Of a stretch of DNA of 64,000 bases, positions 47,821 through 58,636 are shown one piece after another. Origin of the DNA: Petasospora fabianii (Eukaryota > Ascomycota > Saccharomycetes > Phaffomycetales > Wickerhamomycetaceae); the NCBI GenBank assembly GCA_022641835.1, contig CP048721.1, positions 62,001 through 126,000 on the forward strand, written 5' to 3'. The notes under the pieces are model-generated. The model was not told the origin of the DNA, did no database searches, and was given only the letters and a program-made list of their open reading frames with translations. The first letter of the stretch is position 1, and each line of letters starts with the position of its first letter. The translations under genes and the position numbers were made by a program.

Positions 47821-49122
47821 TTTGTTTATCCTTCTTTGTGTAGAAGATGAAGAAAAGAAGTTGGGGGTGTTTGACACAAGTGTAGTGCGAGAGTTAAAGT
47901 CTTTATATCTCTGTATGCAGCATATGCTTACGGCAGTCGGGAAGATGCGTCTTTTCAAGGGGTCAGACAGTCAACTGGAACTCTCTAGCGCTTAATATCT
48001 CAGTATGTGATAATACTGGTCTATAATTTGCTACACAGATGTCTACACGAGATGACCATACGAAAGACGGAGTTCTACGGCATAGAATAGCACCTATAAA
48101 TATGTGAGTACTTAAGTATGTATGTATGTATGTATGTATGTATGTATGTATGTATGTATGTATGTACTCGTGTAAGTCTGCTGACTCTGTCCTCGGTGAC
48201 CAGAGATGCCGTAATCTCGATTATCTAGAAAATCTACAGTGGACAGACACCGGAGGGCATTTGTCCCAAGAGAGTCTAAGAATGAAGGACGCAGGCTTTG
48301 AGGATCGGATTGCTGGACTGGGTTGCGTCACAATAAGGTCCCTAAATGCAAATCACAGAGGTACGGTTCATTGAAGATTCGTCAATTCTGTATACTAGCA
48401 CATGGATAATAAGCTGAGCAGTGAGTGGTGAGTATGTTCCACTGGGCCACTCTCATCCACTGACGCTTTCCTAGTGGTCGTAGGTCTATGTTATCTGCTT
48501 TATGTGGTCCAGCTCCAGGACCAGAAACAAATCCTTTCAGAGATCTCCATGAATAGTCAGGACATCTGGGGTGTCGGTTTCGGGAGAATGACTTGACGTC
48601 TATTCTGCCGGCGCGCTCGACGGGACGGGACAACTAAACAAGCACACCATTTGAGCTCTTGCACGAGAGAAGGTGCTAAGAGCCAAGATCTTTGATACAC
48701 ATAGCTGTATTCTCATTGTCTTGGCCTGACAAACAAAATACTTGGCTCTTTCTCGAGTCTGAATCCCACCATCTATACAAGATGCACTCGCAGTGGAACT
48801 CCGTCAGCCTGCATGTTTGTTCATCTCTTATTCATGCGAATCCTTCGGGGACTGCCATCGTCCATAGTCCATCGTCAACTGTATTCCCTTTCTCTATTTC
48901 TCTCCTACTACCAGCTCGGGACACACCCGAAACATTTAAGCATAAGACAATTTCCCTCTCATGACACGGGATTCGGCTTTGACTCACTGTTGTCACACAT
49001 ATCCATCCTATGAAGCCGATTAAGAATCAATAGCCAATCTTTTATAAGCTGTAATATTCCCAATTCATTCTTCGCTCCCTGTAGTTTTATACCCAAGGGG
49101 CTAAAATAAACTCACTACAATA
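47821..49122. other. 1.3-kb spacer between divergent wall-protein genes
   Basis: Holds a TATG tetranucleotide repeat (about 48116-48164, twelve units). Frames of 82-90 codons inside it look random. No RNA gene is seen. Long promoters are usual for yeast wall-protein genes. Confidence 0.45.
48116..48164. repeat. TATG microsatellite
   Basis: About twelve uninterrupted TATG units upstream of GPI protein B. Confidence 0.85.
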
Positions 49123-49617
49123 ATGAAGTTCTTCACCTTGGGCCCTATCGCCGCTGTCATGGTTTCTGTCACTGCAGCAGAGTCTTCAGAATCTGCTACC
49201 TACGGTCAGTCCATCACCCTCACAGAGACAATCACTGGTAACGGTGTTGTGTACGAAAAGACCCGTACCGAGCTTTACACCGGCCAGGTCACCACCATCC
49301 CAACCTCTGGTGTTGCTACCACTGTCTTCACCGTCTCGGGTTCGCTTGCCACTTACACCAAGACCGTGGTCCAGACCTACTACCCACGTAGCTCCTCCAA
49401 CACTAAAGATTCCTCGTCTGGATCCTCCTCGGACACAGACACTACAGAAATCAGAACAACAACCATCTCAGACTCCTATGAGACATATACCAAGACTCTC
49501 ACTGGTGACTGGGATTCATTCACAACTTCCGATTATACAACTTCTAACGCTGCTGCTCACATAGCTGGCTCCGCTGCCCCATTCGTTGCCGGTGTCGCTG
49601 CCTTTTTGCTTCTCTAA
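49123..49617 (+). CDS. GPI-anchored cell-wall protein, distant relative
   Basis: A 164-residue protein with a signal peptide (MKFFTLGPIAAVMVSVTAAE), Thr/Ser-rich repeats of the type T-Y-T-K-T (SLATYTKTVVQTYYP, SYETYTKTLTGDWDSF) and a hydrophobic C-terminus (GSAAPFVAGVAAFLLL) after a likely omega site. It shares the YTK-L-D-W vocabulary with copies A and B but is not a close copy. It lies 65 bases from the convergent CTNNBL1-like gene. Confidence 0.78.
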   Translation: MKFFTLGPIAAVMVSVTAAESSESATYGQSITLTETITGNGVVYEKTRTELYTGQVTTIPTSGVATTVFTVSGSLATYTKTVVQTYYPRSSSNTKDSSSGSSSDTDTTEIRTTTISDSYETYTKTLTGDWDSFTTSDYTTSNAAAHIAGSAAPFVAGVAAFLLL

Positions 49618-49682
49618 TCGACTCTACTTGAGTATATTATATAAAAGTTCAATTTTAATCGATGGATAGGTGAATCACTCTT

Positions 49683-51164
49683 TCATTCCAAATGGGCAAG
49701 TAGCTCCCTCACCATTGACAAAGTTTCGAGCGAATCCTCCTTGTTTTCATCTTGAGCGTTATCATAGTTAAACACTAATTCAGCCTCATATGATCTCAAT
49801 ATCACGTTGATCTTCTTGATATCGACTCCATACGATACAATCTCAGCTTTCAATTCATCATCCTCAATCAATAGCCAAGCAAATAACAATACAACTTTTT
49901 GAATGAGATCTAAACCAGCTTCAATTTTTTCCAAGTATAAGTCATCAAAGTCGTATGTCCCATTAACCCCCAGAACAGCTGAATCTGTCTTTAAAGTTGT
50001 CTTCAAGATGGTTTTCACGCCCTTCCCTTCCTTTGAAACAAGTCTGTTAATCACCCTAACTCTTTCATCGGATCCAAAGGGTAAAAACACCATTAGTCCA
50101 ACAAACACCTGAATCACCGATTTTTCATTCCCTGAATTATAAAATTTGAAAACACTCTTCAAGAAATGATTACTCCGTACAATATCAAGAGATAAATCGA
50201 CATTACTTCTCTTGTTTAAAGAGTCCATAGCAAGTCCAGCAAGCTTCAAGAAAGTACGGAACCCCCATTCACCAGTCTTCTTCATCAAAAGCACAAACAG
50301 TTCAAACCCTTCATAGTGAACAATAGAGTCATATCCATTATGATCTGTAAGACAAGACCCAAGAGAATCCACAATGTCTTCTATTGGCTCAAGATCAGGT
50401 GTATAGTCTCGACTAATCATCTTGGAGAGTGTCACTAGTAAGATTTCAATTGCAAAGGGGAATTTTGTGCAAAAAGTAGATATATCGATGGATACAAGAC
50501 GATATATCACATCGTAAAGTGTTTCAATCATGTCTGGCGTGGATGTTTGTTCATTGCTTCGTGAAAGGAAGAGGAAGACGTCTTCTGTTAGTTGTAATTG
50601 TACTTGCTCCTTGTATGACTCGTATTCACAAAGTTCTGCAATCATTTGTAACGACAATTTTTGGATTGAGGGAGATTTCAAGAGGAGACTTTGAAGGATC
50701 TTTGTTGAAAGAAGCCATGAGATGAATGATTCCGAGAAAGGTTCGTATTCATGATCGATAAAATCTGAGAGTGTAATGGTACTTTGCTCCACAATGTCCT
50801 CGTTTGGATGGCTCAATAGATCTGGGAGCACTTTGATCAGCAATTGTGGATCTTCAAGAAGTGAAGGGTTCTCGGTAATGTTCGAAAGCTCCTTGACTTG
50901 AGCATACAGTGCCGTTTCAGTATCGAGGAACCTGAGTGGTTCATTGGGATACTTGTCCCTCTGGGTAGAGTTCTCAGCCAGTGTTGATGTGATCGTTCCC
51001 ACAATCTTGCTGAGCCATGGGAAGTCGATCGTCACCTGCTCCTTTTCAATATCTGGGATGTCAGGAATGTCAAGCCTGCGTCGTTTAAGCTGAGAAGCGA
51101 CCATGTTAGTATCTAAATGACGAGCAATTGAAGAGTTGATAGACAATGGACTCACGTCTCCCAT
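49683..51164 (-). CDS. Beta-catenin-like protein 1 (CTNNBL1) homologue
   Basis: Armadillo-type protein of 493 residues. The N-terminus carries a basic KRRR signal followed by an acidic D/E/I stretch, as in CTNNBL1. The region DKYPNEPLRFLDTETAL, then an HPNEDI repeat and the ...SIVHYEGFELFVLLMKKTGEWGF region, match the family. In animals CTNNBL1 belongs to the Prp19/CDC5L spliceosome complex and binds nuclear localisation signals. Human CTNNBL1 has 563 residues. It is head-to-head with PRP19, its expected complex partner. S. cerevisiae has no orthologue that I know of. Confidence 0.75.
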   Translation of the reverse strand: MGDVSPLSINSSIARHLDTNMVASQLKRRRLDIPDIPDIEKEQVTIDFPWLSKIVGTITSTLAENSTQRDKYPNEPLRFLDTETALYAQVKELSNITENPSLLEDPQLLIKVLPDLLSHPNEDIVEQSTITLSDFIDHEYEPFSESFISWLLSTKILQSLLLKSPSIQKLSLQMIAELCEYESYKEQVQLQLTEDVFLFLSRSNEQTSTPDMIETLYDVIYRLVSIDISTFCTKFPFAIEILLVTLSKMISRDYTPDLEPIEDIVDSLGSCLTDHNGYDSIVHYEGFELFVLLMKKTGEWGFRTFLKLAGLAMDSLNKRSNVDLSLDIVRSNHFLKSVFKFYNSGNEKSVIQVFVGLMVFLPFGSDERVRVINRLVSKEGKGVKTILKTTLKTDSAVLGVNGTYDFDDLYLEKIEAGLDLIQKVVLLFAWLLIEDDELKAEIVSYGVDIKKINVILRSYEAELVFNYDNAQDENKEDSLETLSMVRELLAHLE

Positions 51165-51484
51165 GTTTTAGATTGACAGATGTGTCTGTTGATCTGCGGT
51201 CGTTACGGTACCAGAATCTTAACACCCCACAGACAAACAAGACGGGAGTAAAACAAGTGTTATTAAAACAAACAAATTGCCACAAGCAAACTCTTAATCT
51301 GTCTCAATTCAAGTTCTATGTGTTAAGAAAGTGGCTTAGAAGTTGAATAACCGCAAGAAACCTTTCATCAAACGAGTTCGCGAATTGTTAGCGGTAAAAT
51401 TTGCGGGTAATCAAAACATGGGAACTATATATCTTAAACGAAGGAGTCTTCAAGTAACAATAACTGAGGAAACACTCTTTTAGA
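51165..51484. promoter_or_regulatory. Shared CTNNBL1-like / PRP19 promoter region
   Basis: 320 bases between divergent starts. It contains the perfect palindrome TTCGCGAA at 51377-51384, the CGCG-type motif seen in other promoters here. One shared region could co-express two splicing factors. Confidence 0.45.
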
Positions 51485-53029
51485 ATGCAGTGTGCAAGTG
51501 AGTACCATACGATTTACCCAAGAATCTGTGAAAGTCTGACAACTAACACCCGAGTTATAGTCTCAGGAGAACCTCCGAAGGAACCAGTCGTTTCGCCAAA
51601 GAGCGGTGCCCTGTTTGAAAGATCCCTTGTTGAAGCATACATAGCTGAGCATCATAAGGATCCAATCACATCAGATGAGCTCTCAGTGGAAGATCTGATA
51701 CCGCTAAGGGCAACTGCATATCAGCAACCGCGCAATGCTACACTAAACTCTGTGCCGTCGCTTCTATCAGCTCTACAAAATGAATGGGATGCCACTGCTC
51801 TTGAACTGTTCCAATTGAGGAAACAGCTTGATGACACGAGAAAAGAATTGTCTACTGCCCTGTATCACCATGATGCAGCTGTAAGAGTCGCTGCAAGAGC
51901 AATCAAGGAGCGAGATGAGGCACGTAAGGCTCTCCAGGAGCTCACAACATCGATCAGTGGAGGAGAACCAATCACTACAACAGATATACAAGACGATTCG
52001 AACGATATTCAGATGGGAAGTGCGAGTGTTCCAGAGGAGATATCATCAGCAATTGCCACAGCCAATGCCGAGCTTCTGGCCATCCACAAGTCTCAGAAGT
52101 CCAAGCCAAATGTTGCCGTTGATGCTCCACTCTCATCACTTGAAGAGTCAAAGATCTCTACAAAGGCACCATTCAAGAAAATCTCCACTACAAGTATAAC
52201 ATCTGATAATAAGATTTACGTCACATCAAGCACAGGTATTACCTCTGTCTATGATCCACAATCACAGACATACACCAAGGACGAGTCCATTACTAAAAAC
52301 ACCAAAATCACACACATCACTAAAGTGGCCACAACCACAATCATTGGTTTCTCGAATGGTGAAATAACATGTGGTGATTCCCTGATTAAGGCACACAAGT
52401 CCCCAATTGTTGCTCTGTGTGCACACCCATCCATCCCATACCTTGCTGTCTCGTTAGACAAGTCTGGAAGTCTGGCACTTATCAACACAGACTCAGCAGA
52501 GATCATCTTTACAACTACACTACCAGGTCCTGTTGTCACTGCTGACATCCATGGAGACGGTGCGTTGGTCGCTGCTGCTGGTGTCGATGGTACCATCTCT
52601 GTTATTGATTTGAAAACTGGTGACATTGCCGCATCGTTTGCCAATGAAGGCCAAAATTCTACAATGACCACAATCAGGTTCGGTAGTAATGGTTACTGGC
52701 TATTTGGTGGATATCAGGCTGGTGATGAGAGTTACGTGCTAGTGTGGGACTTGAGAAAGGGCTCCTCATCCAAGATCCCATTGAACTACGGCGTTGATAA
52801 GATCTTGCTAGACAAGTCTTCGCAGATTTGTATTGTCCTTTCTGGTGGGAACATTGAGATCTCTCAATTCACCAAGGCCTCCAAGAGCTGGACCACTAAA
52901 GCTGCGCTAGATGTGGATGTTGATGAGGACATCGTTGACGGTGTCGTTGTCGATGATTCAAAACCAAACGTATTGGAGCTTGCTGTGGTTACATTATCGT
53001 CATCTGTGAAAGCTCTGACAATTTCATGA
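51485..53029 (+). CDS. PRP19: Spliceosomal E3 ubiquitin ligase Prp19 (one intron)
   Basis: U-box ubiquitin ligase, core of the NineTeen complex that activates the spliceosome. Exon 1 is 51485-51497 and exon 2 is 51561-53029, giving 493 residues. Splicing produces MQCAISGEPPKEPVVSPKSG, which matches the strongly conserved Prp19 start MFCAISGEPP. Unspliced reading inserts 21 foreign residues. U-box at about 1-56, tetramerising coiled coil about 65-140, linker, then WD40 beta-propeller from about 190 to the end. The intron length is a multiple of three with no stop. Neighbour genes are the CTNNBL1-like gene and UTP7. Confidence 0.92.
   Translation: MQCASEYHTIYPRICESLTTNTRVIVSGEPPKEPVVSPKSGALFERSLVEAYIAEHHKDPITSDELSVEDLIPLRATAYQQPRNATLNSVPSLLSALQNEWDATALELFQLRKQLDDTRKELSTALYHHDAAVRVAARAIKERDEARKALQELTTSISGGEPITTTDIQDDSNDIQMGSASVPEEISSAIATANAELLAIHKSQKSKPNVAVDAPLSSLEESKISTKAPFKKISTTSITSDNKIYVTSSTGITSVYDPQSQTYTKDESITKNTKITHITKVATTTIIGFSNGEITCGDSLIKAHKSPIVALCAHPSIPYLAVSLDKSGSLALINTDSAEIIFTTTLPGPVVTADIHGDGALVAAAGVDGTISVIDLKTGDIAASFANEGQNSTMTTIRFGSNGYWLFGGYQAGDESYVLVWDLRKGSSSKIPLNYGVDKILLDKSSQICIVLSGGNIEISQFTKASKSWTTKAALDVDVDEDIVDGVVVDDSKPNVLELAVVTLSSSVKALTIS
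51498..51560 (+). other. PRP19 intron, 63 bases
   Basis: Donor GTGAGT at 51498, branch site AACTAAC at 51541-51547 and acceptor TTATAG ending at 51560. Phase is such that ATGCAGTGTGCAA joins TCTCAGG to restore the conserved CAISGEPP reading. No in-frame stop inside. Confidence 0.9.
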
Positions 53030-53338
53030 GACAAATGGCGTACAAGAACAATAGATGTACTATTACAAACCAACTATTGGCCTTATTACCATTGTAGATA
53101 TGGACTTTTGACACATTCGACCGTTCCTATCTTTACGCGTGATAAGTATGGTGGCGTGCCGAGATATACTGAAGGCTTACGTAAGCGTCACTAGGATTAA
53201 AAAAAAAAATTCTAGACGCCCCATCGCATCGCACTATTAAAGATCAGAGTAGTATTTTACCAGAACCATACGCCTAAATTTCAACCGGGAAAACCACTTC
53301 TCCCCCTCTGTTTCCCTTCAGTCATTAACACAGTCATC
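53030..53338. promoter_or_regulatory. PRP19-UTP7 intergenic region
   Basis: A 309-base gap. It has an A-run (53200-53209) next to CATCGCATCGC at 53223-53233, which contains the PAC core GCGATG twice on the minus strand. This suits UTP7, a ribosome-biogenesis gene, although the full PAC octamer is not present. Confidence 0.4.
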
Positions 53339-54922
53339 ATGGGAAAATTCACAGGAAAGAATGGCTCCATGGAGCGTGAAAACACCGGGAAGTTCGAACG
53401 TGGAGGAGACTTCAAGAAGAGCAGTAAGTACTCTAAGGACAAAAAGCTTAAACAGAACCTCAGAAAGATCGATGGCCAGTATAAGGATGCCGTGAGGTCA
53501 GCTGCAGCTACAGAGATGCTTCTTCAGGAAGATGTTGGTTATCTTGAGGCTGAAGGAATGGAGAGAACTTATAAGTTTAAGCAAAATGAGATCAAAGAGC
53601 ACGTTGATCAAGCCACTGCAAATAAGGCTTTTAACCTTGAGCTTAAAGAGTTCGGACCATACACTCTCGACTATTCTAGAAATGGTACACATGTTCTGAT
53701 AGGAGGTGAGAAGGGTCATGTTGCCTCGATGGATTGGAGAAAGGGAGAACTTAGAGCCGAGTTACACCTTGGAGAAACCGTTAATGCAGTCAAGTACCTT
53801 CATAATGAACAGTACTTTGCCGTCGCACAGAAGAAGTACACATTCATCTACGATCACGAAGGTACAGAGCTTCATAGAATGAAGCAACACATCGAAGTCA
53901 AGCACCTCGAATTCTTGCCATACCACTACCTTCTCGCCACAAGTGGAAATAACGGTTTCCTCAAATATCAAGACACTTCCACCGGTCAGCTTGTCAACGA
54001 GATTAGAACAAAGACAGGTCCAGTACAGGCTATGACACAAAACCCATGGAATGCCATTATTCATACCGGAAGCGGTAACGGTACCGTCTCTCTTTGGTCC
54101 CCAGCTGCTAATGAGCCACTTGTCAAGATCCAGTGTTGCAGAGGCCCTGTTAAGGACATTGCCATTGACAGATCTGGAAATTATATGGCTGTAGCCGGTG
54201 CCGATAAATCGCTCAAGATCTGGGACGTCAGAAACTACAAGGAATTATATTCATACTTCACTCCAACACCAGCATCAAGTTTAGACATCTCCGATACCGG
54301 TATCATGTCCGTGTCATGGGGGCCACACGTTACAGTTTGGAAAGATGCATTCAAGACAAAGCAAAACTCACCATACATGAACCATATGATCCCAGGATCC
54401 AGAATTAACACGATAAGACACGTTCCATTTGAAGATTTGCTTGGTGTTGGTCACCAGAACGGTGTCTCTTCTCTCATCATCCCAGGTTCTGGTGAGGCCA
54501 ACTACGATTCTCTCGAGGTCAACCCATACGAGACAGCCAAACAGAGACAGGAGACCGAGGTTCGCTCTTTGCTCAACAAGCTTCCAGCAGACTCCATTTC
54601 TCTGGATCCAAACTACATTGGTACCGTGGACAAGAGATCCAACGCCCAGAGACTCAAGCCAGCCGACTTGGCCGCCTCCACAAGATCGAAGGAGGAGGAC
54701 GAAGATCAGAAGTTGGAACCAAGACCAAATGTCAGAGGAAAGAACTCTGCCCTACGTCGTCATTTGAGAAAGAAACAGCAGAATGTCATCGATCAGAGAA
54801 AGCAGAGAATCGAGTCAAACTTGAAAAAGGAGAAGGAACTCAGAGCCCAGAGAGTCAGAAAGGAGAAGGGTATTCCAGAGGAGAAGGAGCTTTTGGGTCC
54901 TGCGTTGGCAAGATTCAAGTGA
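53339..54922 (+). CDS. UTP7: U3 snoRNP / SSU processome protein Utp7
   Basis: WD40 protein of the small-subunit processome needed for 18S rRNA maturation in the nucleolus. The 527-residue protein has a basic N-terminal tail. GPYTLDYSRNGTHVLIGGEKGHVASMDW begins the propeller and matches the family closely. Further repeats include LKIWDVRN. The C-terminus has the conserved NPYETAKQRQETEVRSLLNKLP segment and a lysine/arginine-rich tail ending in KELLGPALARFK. S. cerevisiae Utp7 has 554 residues. Convergent with PHO81. Confidence 0.93.
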   Translation: MGKFTGKNGSMERENTGKFERGGDFKKSSKYSKDKKLKQNLRKIDGQYKDAVRSAAATEMLLQEDVGYLEAEGMERTYKFKQNEIKEHVDQATANKAFNLELKEFGPYTLDYSRNGTHVLIGGEKGHVASMDWRKGELRAELHLGETVNAVKYLHNEQYFAVAQKKYTFIYDHEGTELHRMKQHIEVKHLEFLPYHYLLATSGNNGFLKYQDTSTGQLVNEIRTKTGPVQAMTQNPWNAIIHTGSGNGTVSLWSPAANEPLVKIQCCRGPVKDIAIDRSGNYMAVAGADKSLKIWDVRNYKELYSYFTPTPASSLDISDTGIMSVSWGPHVTVWKDAFKTKQNSPYMNHMIPGSRINTIRHVPFEDLLGVGHQNGVSSLIIPGSGEANYDSLEVNPYETAKQRQETEVRSLLNKLPADSISLDPNYIGTVDKRSNAQRLKPADLAASTRSKEEDEDQKLEPRPNVRGKNSALRRHLRKKQQNVIDQRKQRIESNLKKEKELRAQRVRKEKGIPEEKELLGPALARFK

Positions 54923-55044
54923 TTTGTATTCATTTGCATGTAATAATTTACGATTCGTCATACGGAACAATGCTGTTTAGTAGCATCTTCAGCTGGAAAC
55001 AAGAGCCTAACATTAAATTTTCTTTTGTACATAGGAGTTCGTAA

Positions 55045-58000
55045 TCACATATCAATATCACCCTTGAAGCTGAGAATGTCATTCCATCTTGCACCATTGA
55101 TTTCGGTTTTAACAGCAGTAGCATTTATATCCTCAGCATCAAAATTCTTTTCACCTTTCTTCGATGCAACAAGAACCAATCCTCTGGATCTGATGCTCTC
55201 AACCAAGTCAGGCACGAGGACAAGTAACTCGGACGGCACGATGATACCTAGTAAATTATTGAGTGTGGCAAATCTCGTAGCTTCCATGATCGAGTGTGTT
55301 GTTGGGTCTTCAGACTTGACAACATCGATTGGGAATCCATTAGCAGAACTGATTTCGAACTTATCATCGGCAAAGTGAATACCACTGACGTTAAAGAAGA
55401 CTGGGTAGTTTGGTTGTTTCCAGTTGAGGATGGAGCACACTGACTGATTGTTAGACGAGAAGACGATTGACCTGCTGCATTTGCTGTTTTTAGCACGTAG
55501 TTGCCTAACGTGATCAAAGACGGTGGTCAACATGGCATCGACAAAGGTGTCGAGATCAGCACTATCTGGAAGTGTAATTGGGATTTCCTTGACCTCGGCC
55601 TCAGTTGGGTAGAGGACTTCAACATTGAGATTGACATAGTCTGGGATGTTCTTAAGGAGATCTTCAAAGAGGATGCAGCTGTTGTCCAAGATGTGATTGA
55701 GACCCTTGTAGAACTCAGACTTGGTAGTCATTTCAGGGAAGACAATGCTGTCAATGTCATACTGCGTCAATGACTTCAGTTGCTGAACAGAAAGTTGAGA
55801 GAGTGGAATTTGAGTTCCAAGAACATTCAGGTACCAAGCTGGACAGACAACTGGTGTACCATCAGAGAGCAATGTGACGTTGATCTTGACGTAGTCTCCA
55901 GAAAGGGACGATGACGTGACGAAACTGAGCACGGAATTTTGGACACCAGAGTTGTTACCGCTCGTAGACTTCCAATATGTGTCATATTTGGAGATTTCCA
56001 ACGGCTTTCCTGAGTATGGGTGGATCACCTGGAACTGGAATTTCAACTCACCAACGTTCTTCAGTCTTCCATCAAAGAGAGGTAACACCACTGAGTTGTT
56101 GAGACCGTCATTAGTGACATCAGTAAAGACATTTGACAGGGCAGAAGTCTTGGCAATGAGCTTGGTACCAAACGAGGGGAAAATCTCGAAGTCGATAGAG
56201 AACTGGTCCAAGGAATCAACCTGAAATGCAACAGTGCTCTCACCTTCAGTCACGGGGAGCAAGATGTTTCGTGGAACAACATCACTGATCTTAGAACTTA
56301 GTACGACTCTTCCTGGTAATGATGTGAGGACCTCCTCCTGATTCAGTAGGATGGAGTCCTTACCAAGGGCAAAGCGCAGTTGAAGGAAAATCATCTTTTC
56401 CAAGAAGTTATGACCGTATCTTCTCAATGGGATGATAGGTGGAGGAAGAGATAGGTCCGGGATCATGTCAATATTGAAGGTTTCAGCGTCTAATGAGAAG
56501 CTTGGTGGAGCAACACTTGGGGACAACGAGATGGTTCCATTGTTGAACTTCAGTGGAGATAGCAGATTTTTGGAACCCTTTACCTGTTGGATAGCATCAA
56601 TCAACACGTTCAAGACGTTGACATGACCTTCCCAAGAGGCATAGTACAATGGTGTGTTGTTTTCTTCATCCTTGATATCAATCTTGGCGCCAGCCTTAAT
56701 GAGAGCATCGGTAGTTCTTGGGTGACCCTCACTTGCAGAGTAGAAAATTGGTGGCCACTTGTTGAACCCATCAACATCGTTAGGGTCTGCACCATTTTGA
56801 GTCAATAGAGGAACAAGCTTGAAGCTTCCAGTCTTGGCAACAACATGAAGTGGTAGAAGACCTTCAGCATCTTTCTGGAACTCTTTCACTTTTGGCTGTT
56901 TCAAGAGCAACTCAGCAGCCTCATAATTACCCGACTTGCAAGCAACGTTCAATGGAAGGTATTGTGGGTGATCCTCAGAGTTGACAGGAGCAGCATCCGC
57001 ACCAAGCTCGAGAAGGACTTTCACGGTTTCGAGATGGTTTCTTTCAATGGCCAAGAGCAATGGAGACATCGAATCGTAGTCCAAGTCGTTGAGATGTTCG
57101 AGGACACCTTTGCAAGAGCAGAGCAATCTCACCAAACCGTTTTTGCCCAACTCAGAGGCATAATGTAATGGAGTTCTTCCACTGATATCTTTTGAGAATA
57201 GAGTTGTCCCCTCTTTAAGAGCAAGCTCAATGATGAAACCTCTACTCTCGTTAGGGTTGCAGCATGCTTCATGTATCACCGTTCTTCGGGATAAATCGTC
57301 GGCGTAGGACAACGCGACTAAGCCAGAAGAAACATCATAGAACTGTTGTAGAATTTGATCAGGGATCTTTGTGGTGATCGCAAGAAAGAATATTTTTGTA
57401 AGCTTGAACTCCGCATTTGGAGCCTTCTTGACTCTCTCAACGAATGGAACAACGAGAGCAGTGGCAGTGGAGGAATATGCAACATTGAGAAATTCATTGT
57501 AAACATCATCAACTTCCGTGTCGTCCACGATGGACTTGCTGGAAACACCATCAGTCGTGCCTGCCTCGGAAGGATGTCTCGCTGTAGTATTTTGGTCATT
57601 GGAGAGTTGGAATTTGGACATATCGGTTGATGTGATGGAGCTGCCTCTTTTGGTCGAGTCGTTCTCATAGTCAAATCTGACAACGAGTTCACCTTCGGCA
57701 TTAGCGTCAAGTTCTACCAAAGAGTTGGCACAGAGATCACTTAGTTGAGAGATTTCAGCCCTGTTGAAGACAGGTTGCACGGAGACAGCCTTGGAGAGAT
57801 AGAGCTCTTTCGTATGGGATTTGGATCTCTTATCCCACTTCTTCAACACCTTGGAGAAACCAGTTTGATTTAGCTCGACAAACTGTTCAAGTCGTTCCAA
57901 ATCTCTAGAAAATCTCTTAAATCCATCGTAGAGTTTGATGTATGCAATGGAGGTTTTTGAACCTAGTCTCTGTTTGGCAATTGCATCATTTTTCTTACGA

Positions 58001-58398
58001 ACCAAGATGTCCAATCTGACTTTGAGATCAGCCTCTTTCTCGAGGTAGAATGCATTAACCTTTTCCAATTCTCTTTCCAGCCTGAAAAAGAATGAGGCCT
58101 TGTTCTCCTGTAGAAGTCTTTCGACATCGACCACTGTAGCACTCCCCTGCGGTACAGCAAGTGCCTTGATGAGCTAGGAAGGAGGGTCTGTTAGTACTTG
58201 TCATCACAACAAACTGGGACCTGGGAACAATGGAAGACATACCTTCTTGAGAGCCTTGTAATTGATGAAGTGACCAACATATTCAGGAAGCTCTAGTTGC
58301 CTGGACTCCAAATATTTACCAAATTTCCTGGACGAAGGTTGTTAGTTGCTTGTTTGAATAGAGGGATGCTTGACATGTCGGAGAGAGTTGACTCACAT
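55045..58398 (-). CDS. PHO81: CDK inhibitor of the phosphate pathway (two introns, split start codon)
   Basis: Phosphate-sensing inhibitor of the Pho80-Pho85 kinase. Exons: 58398-58397 (AT), 58327-58243, 58173-55045, giving 1071 residues. The spliced start is MKFGKYLESRQLELPEYVGH, joined through INYKALKK to LIKALAVPQGS, the classic SPX opening. Then come the rest of the SPX domain (to about 190), ankyrin repeats (about 400-590), and a C-terminal glycerophosphodiesterase-like domain (about 700-1060). S. cerevisiae Pho81 has 1178 residues. Without intron 1 no in-frame ATG exists: a TAA precedes the SPX frame. Two CACGTG boxes lie upstream. Confidence 0.92.
58174..58242 (-). other. PHO81 intron 2, 69 bases
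   Basis: Donor GTATGT (58242-58237), perfect branch site TACTAAC near 58190-58196 and acceptor CTAG ending at 58174. It joins YKALKK to LIKALAVPQGS of the SPX domain. Confidence 0.93.
58328..58396 (-). other. PHO81 intron 1, 69 bases, inside the start codon
   Basis: Donor GTGAGT (58396-58391), branch site AACTAAC near 58346-58352 and acceptor CCAG ending at 58328. It separates AT (58398-58397) from G (58327). The unspliced RNA reads ATG TGA at this point. Confidence 0.85.
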
Positions 58399-58636
58399 CT
58401 TGGATGGGGAACGTGGGGCCAGTCAATTCGGTTCAAGGAAACACAAGCAACACTTGAAAGTGGCTTTGGAGATGTGTTTATACCTAGGTGGAGAGTTTGG
58501 TGAACCTTATGAGGTGGTGCAAAGGAGCCCGTTGGTGAAGGCTGAGTGAAAGATGAGCGGTGCAATTATTCAGTTGATCACCCCGTGTGCTTCGGCAAAC
58601 GGAAATGTCGTAAGGGTGATTTGTACGGCAACGAAT

